Below, piece after piece: positions 8,945-17,033 of a stretch of DNA of 64,000 nt. Under the pieces are notes generated by a model that was not told where the DNA came from, made no database searches, and saw only the letters and a program-made list of their open reading frames with translations. The position numbers and the translations under genes are program-made. The stretch is from Microbacterium sp. 1S1 (GTDB lineage Bacteria; Actinomycetota; Actinomycetes; Actinomycetales; Microbacteriaceae): the NCBI RefSeq assembly GCF_008271365.1, contig NZ_CP043430.1, positions 1,054,001 to 1,118,000 of the forward strand. Reading direction: 5' to 3'. Position 1 is the stretch's first letter. Every line of letters starts with the position of its first letter.

Positions 8945-9703
8945 ATGACCGCGCGCCCCGTCGCCATCGTCACCGGAGGCTCGGCCGGCATCGGCTGGGA
9001 GATCGGACAGCGACTCGCCGCGGACGGCTACCTCGTCGTCGCGACCGACCGCGTCCCCGGCCTCACCGCGGGCGAGAACCCCGCGGGCATCCTGTGGCGG
9101 GAGCTCGACGTCACCGATCACGCCGCCGTCGACCGGGTCTTCGGCGACATCGAGGCGGAGCTCGGGCCCATCGAGGTGCTCGTGAACAACGCCGGCATCC
9201 AGCGTCATCGCGGGATTGAAGACCTCACGTGGGACGAGTGGTCCGCGGTCGTCGACGTGAACCTGCACGGGGTGTTCTCGGCGCTCCAGGCCGCCGGGAA
9301 GCGCATGCTCGACCGGGGCGATGGCCGCATCGTCAACATCTCCTCCATCTCCTCCCGAGGCTCCGCGGGGCGGGCGCCGTATGCCACGACCAAGGCCGCC
9401 GTCATCGGACTCACCTCCACGGCGGGAGCGGAGTGGGCGGCGCGCGGTGTCCGAGTCAACGCCGTGGCCCCGGGCTATGTCGACACCGGCGTCTTCCGTC
9501 AGGGTGTGGAGCAGGGGACGCTGAGCCTCGACACGATCCTGTCCCGCATCCCCGCGAAGCGCCTGGCAGACGCCAGCGAGATCGCCGCCGCCGTGAGCTT
9601 CCTCGTCTCGGACCAGTCGCGCTACATGAACGGGCAGACGCTGTACGTCGACGGCGGGTTCATGGTGGACTACGGCGTGCCCCTCGCGAAGAAGCCCGAA
9701 TGA
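8945..9703 (+). CDS. Short-chain dehydrogenase/reductase, sugar-acid locus
   Basis: A 252-residue classical SDR. The nucleotide-binding motif TGGSAGIG is at about residues 11-18, NNAG near 81, the catalytic serine in ISSISS near 140, and Tyr-Lys in YATTKAA near 152-156. The C-terminal VDGGF is typical. It is predicted to oxidise or reduce a hydroxy group on a sugar or sugar acid with NAD(P). It is first in a four-base-overlap operon with an enolase-superfamily enzyme and a second SDR, behind the palindrome at 8911. A GAGGAG Shine-Dalgarno stands just upstream. By analogy with the oxidative L-fucose pathway it could be the sugar or 2-keto-3-deoxy acid dehydrogenase. Confidence 0.88.
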   Translation: MTARPVAIVTGGSAGIGWEIGQRLAADGYLVVATDRVPGLTAGENPAGILWRELDVTDHAAVDRVFGDIEAELGPIEVLVNNAGIQRHRGIEDLTWDEWSAVVDVNLHGVFSALQAAGKRMLDRGDGRIVNISSISSRGSAGRAPYATTKAAVIGLTSTAGAEWAARGVRVNAVAPGYVDTGVFRQGVEQGTLSLDTILSRIPAKRLADASEIAAAVSFLVSDQSRYMNGQTLYVDGGFMVDYGVPLAKKPE

Positions 9704-10776
9704 CCGCCGTCTCCCGGGTCGACACGGCCACGGCGATCCTGCCCCTTCCCGCCCCACTGCAGCTCGGGGCGATGACGGTCACGCGGCGGGAGTACTCCGC
9801 GGTGCAGGTGGCGGCGGACGACGGGACCACCGGGATCGCCTACTGCCTGTCGCGCGAGGCTCCGATGGCAGAGATCGTCGAACGCCTGGTGGCGCCGCAC
9901 GCGGTGGGGGTCGATGCGGACGACCCCGCCGCCGCGTGGGAGCGGATGCTGCGCGGCAGTGCGATCGTCGGACGGGTCGGGCTCGTGCGGCGGGCGATCG
10001 GCCTCGTCGACATCGCCCTCTGGGATATCGCGGCTCGACGAGCCGGTGTGCCGCTGTGGACCCTGCTCGGCACGGGTGACGCCCCGCGCGAGGGAATGCT
10101 CGTCGCCGCGTATCCGTCTCTGCAGCGCACGCCGCGGGAGGTCGCCGATGAGGTGCTCGCGCAGACGGACGGGTGGGCGCAGGTGAAGATCTCCCGCATG
10201 CCCGATCCGGCATACATGCGAGAACTGCTCGCGATCCTCGGCGCCGAGCTGCCGTCGTCGACCGGGCTCGTCGTGGACGTGGGCTTCGGGTGGGCCGACG
10301 CGGAGTCCGCCGTGGCGGAGATCGAGCAGTGGGGCGAGCCGCGTCTGGCCTGGCTCGAGGACCCCTTGCTCCCCGAGGACGCGGCCGGTGTCGCCCGCAT
10401 CCGGCGCGAGACCGGGCTGCCCGTGGCGGTGGGCGACGAGGTGACCGACCCCGCCGTGCTGCGAGCCCTGGTGGAGGTGGGCGAGGTCGACGCCCTTCGC
10501 CTCGACGTCGTCGCGATCGGCGGCATCACCCCGGCGCGCGAGCTCATCGCGTGGGCGGCGGAGCGCGGTGTCCCGGTCTCCGGGCACGTGTATCCCGAGG
10601 TCACGGCCCACCTCGGCATCCAGGTGGAGACGTTCGCGCGCGGTGTGAACCCCTACGATCCCGCGCCGTCCTTCGTGACGGGCGGCCCGGGATTCGCCGG
10701 GACCGTGACGCCTTCCGCGGCCCCGGGACTCGGCTTCGGCCTCGACCCCGCCGTCTTCCGATTCGAGAGGGACTGA
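9700..10776 (+). CDS. Enolase-superfamily sugar-acid dehydratase (mandelate racemase type)
   Basis: A 358-residue protein. An N-terminal capping domain covers about residues 1-125, followed by the barrel. Catalytic features are the lysine in AQVKIS near 164, metal ligands Asp in VVDVGFGW near 195, Glu in WLEDP near 222 and Glu in VGDEV near 247, the segment RLDVVAIGGIT near 270 and the histidine in SGHVYPE near 296. These place it among mandelate racemase/muconate lactonising enzymes, most of which dehydrate acid sugars. The ATG at 9700 overlaps the SDR stop by 4 bp. In this setting a fuconate-, rhamnonate- or galactonate-type dehydratase is likely, though the exact substrate is not readable. 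Confidence 0.85.
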   Translation: MTAVSRVDTATAILPLPAPLQLGAMTVTRREYSAVQVAADDGTTGIAYCLSREAPMAEIVERLVAPHAVGVDADDPAAAWERMLRGSAIVGRVGLVRRAIGLVDIALWDIAARRAGVPLWTLLGTGDAPREGMLVAAYPSLQRTPREVADEVLAQTDGWAQVKISRMPDPAYMRELLAILGAELPSSTGLVVDVGFGWADAESAVAEIEQWGEPRLAWLEDPLLPEDAAGVARIRRETGLPVAVGDEVTDPAVLRALVEVGEVDALRLDVVAIGGITPARELIAWAAERGVPVSGHVYPEVTAHLGIQVETFARGVNPYDPAPSFVTGGPGFAGTVTPSAAPGLGFGLDPAVFRFERD

Positions 10777-10777
10777 C

Positions 10778-11581
10778 ATGACACCTTCCCCGCGCAGCGT
10801 CGTGGTGACCGGCAGCGGCAAGGGCATCGGGCGGGCCGTGGCCGAGCGGCTCACAGCTGACGGCTGGACCGTGGTGGGGCTCGAGCGCTCACCCGGCTCC
10901 GGGACCGTGGAGGAGGGCATCGTGGCCGAGGTCGTGCTCGGGGACGCCGCCGACCGGGACGCCCACGAACGCGCCGCCGCCGCCGCGCGTGCCAGGGCTC
11001 CCCTGGCCGGCTGGGTCAACAACGCGGGCATCACGAAGCGCACACCGTTGCATGAGCTCGATGAGACGGTCGTGCGTGAGATCGTCGACATCAACGGTTT
11101 CGGCTACCTCTGGGGCTGCGCGACGGCCGTGTCCGCGTTCGTCGATCAGGGCGTCGCGGGGGCGATCGTGAACATCGGCTCGATCCACGGGCGGTCGAGC
11201 TTCGTGGACCATGCGGCCTACGAGTTCACGAAGGGCGGCATCGACGCCCTCAGCCGCAGCGTCGCGGTGACATATGGCGGATTGGGCATACGGGCGAACA
11301 CGGTCGCGCCGGGTGGTGTGCGCACCCCGCATCTGGAGGCGCAGATCGCACGGGCGGCCGACCCTGCGGCCGAGGAGCGGGCGCTCGCGGAGGGCCCGCC
11401 GATGGCGCGCATCGCCCGATCGGAGGAAGTGGCCGCGGTCACCGCGTTCCTGCTCTCCGATGAGGCTCCGTACCTCTCCGGGCAGTCCATCGCGGTCGAC
11501 GGGGCCTGGACGGCGTCTTTCGGGGACATCACCCTCGACCCCGCGCTGCGCGCACGCTTCGACGCGCCGCCTGCTCCCTGA
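10778..11581 (+). CDS. Short-chain dehydrogenase/reductase, third gene of operon
   Basis: A 267-residue SDR with TGSGKGIG near residues 10-17, NNAG near 82, the catalytic serine in NIGSIHGRSS near 135, YEFTKGG (Tyr-Lys) near 148-152 and VDGAW at the C-terminus. It starts 1 bp after the dehydratase gene ends. In oxidative deoxy-sugar pathways a 2-keto-3-deoxy acid dehydrogenase of this family follows the dehydratase, so that role is the best guess. The downstream polymerase IV gene is 65 bp away and probably not part of this pathway. Confidence 0.86.
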   Translation: MTPSPRSVVVTGSGKGIGRAVAERLTADGWTVVGLERSPGSGTVEEGIVAEVVLGDAADRDAHERAAAAARARAPLAGWVNNAGITKRTPLHELDETVVREIVDINGFGYLWGCATAVSAFVDQGVAGAIVNIGSIHGRSSFVDHAAYEFTKGGIDALSRSVAVTYGGLGIRANTVAPGGVRTPHLEAQIARAADPAAEERALAEGPPMARIARSEEVAAVTAFLLSDEAPYLSGQSIAVDGAWTASFGDITLDPALRARFDAPPAP

Positions 11582-11646
11582 CCGCCCGCGACGGGTGCCG
11601 ATGTCCCCGGTCCGTGTGACGATGCGCTCGTCGACGGGAGAACGGG

Positions 11647-12843
11647 ATGCGCGGGGAAGCGACGGTGCTGCATGCCGACCTCGACGCGTTCTACGCCTCG
11701 GTCGAGCAGCGCGACGCACCGGAACTGCGCGGCCGCCCTGTCATCGTCGGCGGCGGGGTCGTGCTGGCCGCGAGCTACGAGGCGAAAGCGCGCGGTGTCC
11801 GCACGGCGATGGGCGGACGGCAGGCGCGCGAGCTCTGCCCCGACGCGATCGTCGTCCCGCCGCGCATGGAGGCCTACTCCGCCGCGAGCAAGGACGTGTT
11901 CCGCATCTTCCGTGACACCACCCCGCTCGTGGAGGGGCTCTCCATCGATGAGGCGTTCCTCGAGGTCGGCGGTCTGCGGCGGATCGCCGGCAGTCCCGAG
12001 CAGATCGCCGTGCGGCTGCGCGAGCGCGTGCGCGCCGAGGCGGGCCTGGCGATCTCGGTCGGCGTCGCCCGCACGAAGTTCCTCGCCAAGGTCGCGAGCG
12101 CGGTGAGCAAGCCCGACGGTCTTCTCGTCGTGGAACCGGACCGCGAGGAGGAGTTCCTGCTGCCGCTTCCGGTCGAGCGGCTGTGGGGCGTGGGTGCCGT
12201 GACGGCGGAGAAGCTGCACCGGTACGGCATCCGAACGGTCGGAGAGCTCGCGGAGCTCGAGGCCGCGACCGCGGAACGGATGCTGGGGAAGGCGACGGGG
12301 GCGCACGTCCATGCGCTCGCCCGACTGCGGGATCCGCGCCCCGTGGACGCGACGCGGCGCCGCGGGTCGATCGGGTCGCAGCGGGCGCTCGGCACCCGTC
12401 CCCGGTCGGCGGACGACCTGGACGTCATCCTCACCCAGATCGTCGACCGGCTCGCGCGACGCCTCCGGGACGGCGACCGCGTGTGCCGGACGGTCGTGCT
12501 GCGGCTGCGCTTCGGCGACTACGCGAAGGCCACGCGGTCCCGGTCGCTGCGGGCGCCGACAGACCGCACCGCCGTGCTGCTCGCGGTCGCCCGCACGCTC
12601 CTCGCCGCCGCGCAACCGGAGATCACCGGTCGCGGCATCACCCTGCTCGGGCTTTCGCTGTCACAGCTCGACGCCGCGGACAGCGTCCCGCCCGAGCTGC
12701 CGATCGATTGGGGGGACGAGTCCCGCCTCGACTCCGTGCTCGACACGCTGCGCGACCGCTACGGCGCGGACTCCGTGTCCCGTGCCGCTCAGCTCGGCCG
12801 CGATCCCGGCTGGTCGTCTCCGGTCCTCCCGGAGCGCCACTGA
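11647..12843 (+). CDS. dinB: DNA polymerase IV (Y-family translesion polymerase)
   Basis: A 398-residue Y-family polymerase. The N-terminal palm motif LHADLDAFYASVEQ supplies the first metal-binding aspartates. GLSIDEAFLEV near residue 98 holds the second catalytic Asp-Glu pair, and ISVGVARTKFLAKVAS is near 139. Helix-hairpin-helix and little-finger regions follow to the end. It copies past DNA lesions with low fidelity. The gene lies between two SDR groups with no partner gene (no imuA or dnaE2 nearby). No LexA box was recognised upstream, though the 65-bp gap is short. Confidence 0.94.
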   Translation: MRGEATVLHADLDAFYASVEQRDAPELRGRPVIVGGGVVLAASYEAKARGVRTAMGGRQARELCPDAIVVPPRMEAYSAASKDVFRIFRDTTPLVEGLSIDEAFLEVGGLRRIAGSPEQIAVRLRERVRAEAGLAISVGVARTKFLAKVASAVSKPDGLLVVEPDREEEFLLPLPVERLWGVGAVTAEKLHRYGIRTVGELAELEAATAERMLGKATGAHVHALARLRDPRPVDATRRRGSIGSQRALGTRPRSADDLDVILTQIVDRLARRLRDGDRVCRTVVLRLRFGDYAKATRSRSLRAPTDRTAVLLAVARTLLAAAQPEITGRGITLLGLSLSQLDAADSVPPELPIDWGDESRLDSVLDTLRDRYGADSVSRAAQLGRDPGWSSPVLPERH

Positions 12844-12912
12844 CCACTTCTCGACTCGCCCGATCGGTCCCATCCCGACCGAGCTGCCGCCTGTCGGGCA
12901 GCTCGAAGCGGG

Positions 12913-13263
12913 TCAGGCCTTGAGCATCGACGCCCGCGAGATCACGCCGCCGACGACGTCGAACGTCGCGATGGTCTCCGTGGCGATGCCGGCGTTGATG
13001 ACACGCTCCTGCGCGACCACCCAGCGGGAGCCGAAGAGAACGCTCGTGTCGATCACGCAGGAGAGTTCGGGGTTCTGCAGCCGCGGCTCGTAGAACGCGC
13101 GGATCGCGGCGGACCCGACGAGGGGTTCCGGTGCGACCCCGGTGACCACGGCGTCGTCGGCGTAGGTCGCGACGAAGGCGTCGAGGTCGTGCGCGTTGAA
13201 GGCGTCGAGCTGCGCCTGCACGGTGTCGAGGGCGGAACGGTCCTGGGTGGCGCGGTCAGTCAA
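12913..13263 (-). CDS. SnoaL/NTF2-like small protein with TTG start
   Basis: A 116-residue protein with the NTF2-like pattern QLDAFNAHDLDAFVATYADDAV at its start and RAFYEPRLQNPE near residue 55. This cone fold is used by steroid isomerase and polyketide cyclase relatives and by many small hydrolases of unknown substrate. The start codon is TTG at 13263, chosen because GGAGGAG stands six bases upstream and no ATG fits. The gene overlaps the end of the SDR by 8 bp and must be co-translated with it. Its role in the sugar-acid locus is unknown. Confidence 0.75.
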   Translation of the reverse strand: MTDRATQDRSALDTVQAQLDAFNAHDLDAFVATYADDAVVTGVAPEPLVGSAAIRAFYEPRLQNPELSCVIDTSVLFGSRWVVAQERVINAGIATETIATFDVVGGVISRASMLKA

Positions 13264-14005
13264 TGCGAACTCCTCCGTTGACGTCGTAGGTGGCTCCGGT
13301 GATGAAGCGGGCCCGCTCCGAGGCGAGCGATGCGATGATCCAGGCCACGTCCTCCGGCTGGCCGAACGCGCCGAGGGGGATGCCGGACTCGAGCTTCGCG
13401 CGGCCCTCGCCCTGGAGCTGATCCGTGATCGCGCTGGCGACCGGTCCGGGGGTGACGGCGTTGACGCGGATGCCCTCGGCGGCGAGGTGGCGGGCGAAGC
13501 TGCGGGTGATAGCGAGGATCGCCCCCTTGCTCGCCGCGTAGTGGATGCCCGTCTGCAGGGCGCCGACCTGTCCGGCGATCGAGGCGATGTTGATGACCGA
13601 GCGGTCGCCCCCGGCGGCCCGGAGCAGGGGGAGCGCCGCGCGGGTGAGGAGGAACGTGCCGCGGGCGTTGGTCTCCAGGACGAAGTCCCACTCCTCGATG
13701 TCGATCTCGGGGTAGGGGGTGTACGGGCAGACGCCGCCGTTGTTGACCAGCACGTGGAGGTCGCCCCACGCGGCGGTGATCTCGGCGATCAGCGCGGCAA
13801 TCGAGTCGGGGTCGCGGAGGTCGAGGCGCGACACCTGCACAGCGGGGGAGCCCGCGGCGCGGCACTCGTCTGCCACGCGGGCGGCTTCGGCCTCGCGTCC
13901 GGCGTAGGTGATCCAGAGGGCGACGCCCTCGCGGGCGAGTTCGAGGGCGGCGGCGGTTCCGATGCCGGAACTGGCGCCCGTGACGAGTGCGCGGCGAACA
14001 GTCAT
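13256..14005 (-). CDS. Short-chain dehydrogenase/reductase divergent from hydroxyacid dehydrogenase
   Basis: A 249-residue SDR with TGASSGIG near residues 9-16, NNGG near 88 (the usual NNAG), a catalytic serine in NIASIAGQ near 139, Tyr-Lys in YAASKGA near 155-159 and VNGGV at the C-terminus. The start at 14005 faces the divergent gene at 14083. The 77-bp gap carries two copies of the GCTATAGC palindrome. It is therefore co-regulated with the hydroxyacid dehydrogenase unit and with the operon at 8945, and probably acts in the same pathway. Confidence 0.87.
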   Translation of the reverse strand: MTVRRALVTGASSGIGTAAALELAREGVALWITYAGREAEAARVADECRAAGSPAVQVSRLDLRDPDSIAALIAEITAAWGDLHVLVNNGGVCPYTPYPEIDIEEWDFVLETNARGTFLLTRAALPLLRAAGGDRSVINIASIAGQVGALQTGIHYAASKGAILAITRSFARHLAAEGIRVNAVTPGPVASAITDQLQGEGRAKLESGIPLGAFGQPEDVAWIIASLASERARFITGATYDVNGGVRID

Positions 14006-14013
14006 GACTAAAC

Positions 14014-14021
14014 GCTATAGC
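14014..14021. promoter_or_regulatory. Operator-like palindrome GCTATAGC, site 2 of 3
   Basis: The core GCTATAGC followed by AA lies 9 bp upstream of the leftward SDR start at 14005, where a bound protein would block initiation. It is the weakest of the three copies because its left flank is AAC instead of TT or AT. Confidence 0.6.
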
Positions 14022-14062
14022 AAGGACATGGCTTCAGCACATCGGGTAGGGCGAAACCGCTA

Positions 14063-14076
14063 GATGCTATAGCATC
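14063..14076. promoter_or_regulatory. Operator-like palindrome GATGCTATAGCATC, site 3 of 3
   Basis: A perfect 14-bp palindrome ends 6 bp before the ATG at 14083, overlapping the ribosome-binding region. It shares the GCTATAGC core with the sites at 8911 and 14014. Together with site 2 it would let one repressor control both divergent units. Confidence 0.7.
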
Positions 14077-14082
14077 GCTTCC

Positions 14083-15057
14083 ATGACCGCGCCGTTCATC
14101 CTCGTCACCGACTGTGACCTCCCCGGAACCGTCATCGAAGACACCCTCCGCGCCGCCGGCCTCCGCGCGGAGCGGGCCGCCTCCGGAAGCCCGGATGACA
14201 TCGCGGCCGCAGGGGCCGACGCCGAGGCGCTGGTCGTGCAGTGGGCGCGCATCGACGGCGACCTCATGGACCGGCTCCCGAACCTCCGCATCATCAGCCG
14301 TGTCGGCATCGGCTACGACATGATCGACGTCGAGGCCGCCACCGCCCGCGGCATCGCCGTCGCGAACACGCCGAGCTACTGCATCGAGGAGGTCGCCGCG
14401 CACACCGTCGCGATGATCATGACGCAGGCCCGCGGCCTCTCGGCCTACGACCGTGCCGTGCGTGACGGCGTCTGGAAGGCCGTCGACGCCCGGCCACTCG
14501 CCGTGCGCCCGTCCACCACGACCGTGTCGGTCCTCGGCTTCGGGCGCATCGGCTCGATCGTCGCCCGCGGGTGTCGGGCGCTCGGATTCCGTGTGCTGGT
14601 CGCCGACCCGTATGCCTCCGACGACGCCGTGCGCGACGCGGGCTGCGAGCCCGTCGACATCCCGTCGGCGATCGCCCGCGCCGACATCCTCACGCTGCAC
14701 GTGCCGCTGACGGACGAGACCCGCCACCTCCTCGACGCCGAGGCGCTCGCGACGATGAAACGCGGCGCCGTGGTCGTGAACACCTGCCGTGGACCGCTCA
14801 TCGACGAGGACGCGCTGGCCGCGGCCCTCCGCGAGGGGCGGCTCTCCGGTGCCGCCCTCGACGTCTTCGCGGAGGAACCGCTCTCCGCGGCGTCCCCGCT
14901 GCGGGCGCTGGACCAGGTGCTCCTCACGCCGCACGCCGCCTGGTACTCGCCGGAGGCTCTGGCGGACTTGCCCGTGCACGCCGCCGAGAACGTGATCCGC
15001 TCGCTCGCCGGCGAGCCCGTGCCCCTCGTCAACCCGACCCCCGCCGCCGCGCGCTGA
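14083..15057 (+). CDS. D-2-hydroxyacid dehydrogenase, CtBP-like
   Basis: A 324-residue dehydrogenase of the D-isomer family. The substrate domain carries ISRVGIGYD near residue 78. The Rossmann motif VLGFGRIGSIVARG is near 150, the catalytic Arg in NTCRGPLID near 235, the Glu in FAEEPL near 266 and the His in LTPHAAWYS near 286. These are the Arg-Glu-His triad residues. It reduces a 2-keto acid or oxidises a D-2-hydroxy acid with NAD. It is followed 10 bp later by the fumarylacetoacetate-hydrolase-family gene, so it probably acts on a product or shunt metabolite of the sugar-acid pathway. Confidence 0.88.
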   Translation: MTAPFILVTDCDLPGTVIEDTLRAAGLRAERAASGSPDDIAAAGADAEALVVQWARIDGDLMDRLPNLRIISRVGIGYDMIDVEAATARGIAVANTPSYCIEEVAAHTVAMIMTQARGLSAYDRAVRDGVWKAVDARPLAVRPSTTTVSVLGFGRIGSIVARGCRALGFRVLVADPYASDDAVRDAGCEPVDIPSAIARADILTLHVPLTDETRHLLDAEALATMKRGAVVVNTCRGPLIDEDALAAALREGRLSGAALDVFAEEPLSAASPLRALDQVLLTPHAAWYSPEALADLPVHAAENVIRSLAGEPVPLVNPTPAAAR

Positions 15058-15067
15058 GAGGACACCC

Positions 15068-15925
15068 ATGGAACTGCTGCGACTCGGCGCGATCGGCCGC
15101 GAGCGTCCCTACGTCCGCGACGACCAGGGCGTGGTGCGTGATCTCGGGTCCGTGACCCGCGACATCGACGGCGCCTTCCTCGCCGCGGACGGCATCGCCC
15201 GGGTCCGCGCGGCGCTCGCGGACGGCACTCTCCCGAAGGTGGAGACCGCGGGACTGCGCGTCGGTGCCCCCGTGGCTCGGCCGACCGCGGTGATCTGCAT
15301 CGGACAGAACTATGCGGCGCATGCCGCGGAGTCCGGGTCCGAGCCGCCTGCGCACCCCGTGGTGTTCTTCAAGCACCCGAACACGGTGGTGGGCCCGGAT
15401 GACGTCGTGCTCCTCCCGCCCGGGGCCGAGAAAGTGGACTGGGAGGTCGAGCTCGCGGTCGTCATCGGCCGCACGGCGCGGTACCTGCCCTCCGTGGAGG
15501 CTGCGCGCGACGTGATCGCCGGCTACACGATCTCGAACGACGTGTCCGAGCGGGCGTATCAGCTCGAGGTCTCCGGCGGACAGTGGTCGAAGGGGAAGTG
15601 CTCCGAGACGTTCAACCCCCTCGGTCCGGCCCTGGTGCCCGCGGACGAGGTGGACCCCCAGGCGCTTCGGCTGCGCTCTTTCGTGAACGGCGAGCCGCGG
15701 CAGGACTCCTCCACCGCCGACATGATCTTCCCGGTACTGCGCCTCGTCCACGAGCTCAGTCACTACCTCGTGCTCGAACCCGGTGACATCATCAACACCG
15801 GCACCCCGCAGGGCGTCGCGCTGTCCGGACGCTTCCCCTACCTCCAGGACGGCGACGAGATGACCATCGAGATCGAGGGGCTCGGGCGTCAGCACCAGCG
15901 GACGGAGCGGGTCCGTCTCGGGTGA
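15068..15925 (+). CDS. Fumarylacetoacetate hydrolase family protein (diketo-deoxy acid hydrolase-like)
   Basis: A 285-residue protein. The C-terminal FAH domain begins at the motif ICIGQNYAAHAAE near residue 76. Metal ligands are in WEVELAVVIG near 126 and SNDVSERAYQ near 157, and INTGTPQGVA is near 240. Sequence and length resemble the 2,4-diketo-3-deoxy-L-fuconate hydrolase group, which splits the diketo acid into pyruvate and a small hydroxy acid. With SDRs, an enolase-superfamily dehydratase and a lactonase nearby, that role is plausible. Related enzymes are often misnamed ureidoglycolate lyase. Confidence 0.85.
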   Translation: MELLRLGAIGRERPYVRDDQGVVRDLGSVTRDIDGAFLAADGIARVRAALADGTLPKVETAGLRVGAPVARPTAVICIGQNYAAHAAESGSEPPAHPVVFFKHPNTVVGPDDVVLLPPGAEKVDWEVELAVVIGRTARYLPSVEAARDVIAGYTISNDVSERAYQLEVSGGQWSKGKCSETFNPLGPALVPADEVDPQALRLRSFVNGEPRQDSSTADMIFPVLRLVHELSHYLVLEPGDIINTGTPQGVALSGRFPYLQDGDEMTIEIEGLGRQHQRTERVRLG

Positions 15926-15997
15926 GGCCTGTGCCCGGGGCACGGTTCCTTTCGCTGAGTGCAACCGTGTCCCGGGTAGAGGTCTTTCCTGGACTCC

Positions 15998-16171
15998 GCG
16001 GGGTCAGGCGTTCGCGCGGGCTCAGGCGGGTGGAGGGACAGGGTGCCTGTTGTCGCGCGAGTGCCTGTCGCGACGGGCGCCCGCGGGGTCAGGCATTCAC
16101 GCGGGGTCAGGCGTTCGCGCGGGCTCAGGCGGGTGGAGGGACAGGGGGCCTGTTGTCGCGCGAGTGCCTGT
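15998..16171. repeat. 71-bp direct duplication built on an 18-bp motif
   Basis: The segment 15998-16068 recurs at 16101-16171 with one visible difference (GGGTGCC against GGGGGCC). Both copies begin with GTCAGGCGTTCGCGCGGG, and further partial copies of that 18-bp unit lie between them (for example near 16086 and 16104). The block fills the gap between the convergent FAH-family and SMP-30 genes. The same unit forms a tandem array near 23.46 kb, so this is a dispersed intergenic repeat family. No coding function is apparent. Confidence 0.85.
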
Positions 16172-16184
16172 GTTCGCGCCCGGG

Positions 16185-17033
16185 TCAGCCGGCGAAGGGG
16201 AGCACCGGGAGACCGTGCACCCCGGGCCGCACGGCGAAGACGGACCCGGCGGCAGTGCCGTGATCGGACGGCAGACCCTGTGCGGAGGTCGTGATGAAGA
16301 GCGTGCCGAGGTCATCACCGCCGAACGTGCACGCGCTGACCTGAGGCACCGGCAGCACGATGTCCTCGCGGACCGCCCCGGACGCCTCGAAGCCCCGTAC
16401 GCGGCTCCCGCCCCACAGCGCGACCCAGACACTGCCGTCCGCGGCGACCGTGAGGCCGTCGGGCACGCCGTCGTCTTCGGGAATGTGCGCGAACACGCGG
16501 CGTCCGCGGAGGTCGCCCTCGGCCACGTCGAACACGTCGATCCGGCCGGTGTCGGTGTCGACGTAGTAGACGCGGCGGCCGTCCGGCGAGTAGCTCACGC
16601 CGTTGGACGAGGTCACGCGGGGGAGCACCGTGGTCACGTCCAGGGCGGCGTCGATGCGGAGCACGGTCCCTGCACCCGCGGTGGAGTCCGTGGACATCGA
16701 TCCCGCGAGGAGCCGTCCCCGCGGGTCGCAGCAGCCGTCGTTCATGCGCACCGCGCCGTCGTCGAGCAGCGTCGCGACGGGTCGGGCCTCCGCATCGGGG
16801 CCGTCGGCGAGGTACAGGGTGCGCGCTCCCACCGCCACGAAGCCCCCGGACGTCCGCGGACGGAAGAACGCGAGGTACTCGTCGTCGATGTGCTGGCGGA
16901 CGATCTCGTCGCCGCGGAGGGTGAGCAGGTCGCCCACGTCGCCGTCGACCCAGCGCAGTCCGCCCCACCCGGGCCACCAGATCGGGGCCTCGGCGTGCAC
17001 GGCGACGGGGCCGGTGATGTTCTCGGGGGTCAT
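16185..17033 (-). CDS. SMP-30/gluconolactonase family protein
   Basis: A 282-residue beta-propeller. The start region has AEAPIWWPGWGGLRWVDGD, giving the first metal-ligand Glu near residue 14. RMNDGCCDPRGRLLAGSM near 93 provides the Asn-Asp pair, SSNGVSYSPDGRRVYYVDT near 141 the second Asn, and PDGLTVAADGSVWVALW near 193 the last Asp. These are the calcium or zinc ligands of SMP-30 lactonases, which open aldonolactones. In this locus it would hydrolyse the lactone made by a sugar dehydrogenase. It overlaps the upstream coiled-coil protein gene by 4 bp. Confidence 0.88.
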   Translation of the reverse strand: MTPENITGPVAVHAEAPIWWPGWGGLRWVDGDVGDLLTLRGDEIVRQHIDDEYLAFFRPRTSGGFVAVGARTLYLADGPDAEARPVATLLDDGAVRMNDGCCDPRGRLLAGSMSTDSTAGAGTVLRIDAALDVTTVLPRVTSSNGVSYSPDGRRVYYVDTDTGRIDVFDVAEGDLRGRRVFAHIPEDDGVPDGLTVAADGSVWVALWGGSRVRGFEASGAVREDIVLPVPQVSACTFGGDDLGTLFITTSAQGLPSDHGTAAGSVFAVRPGVHGLPVLPFAG

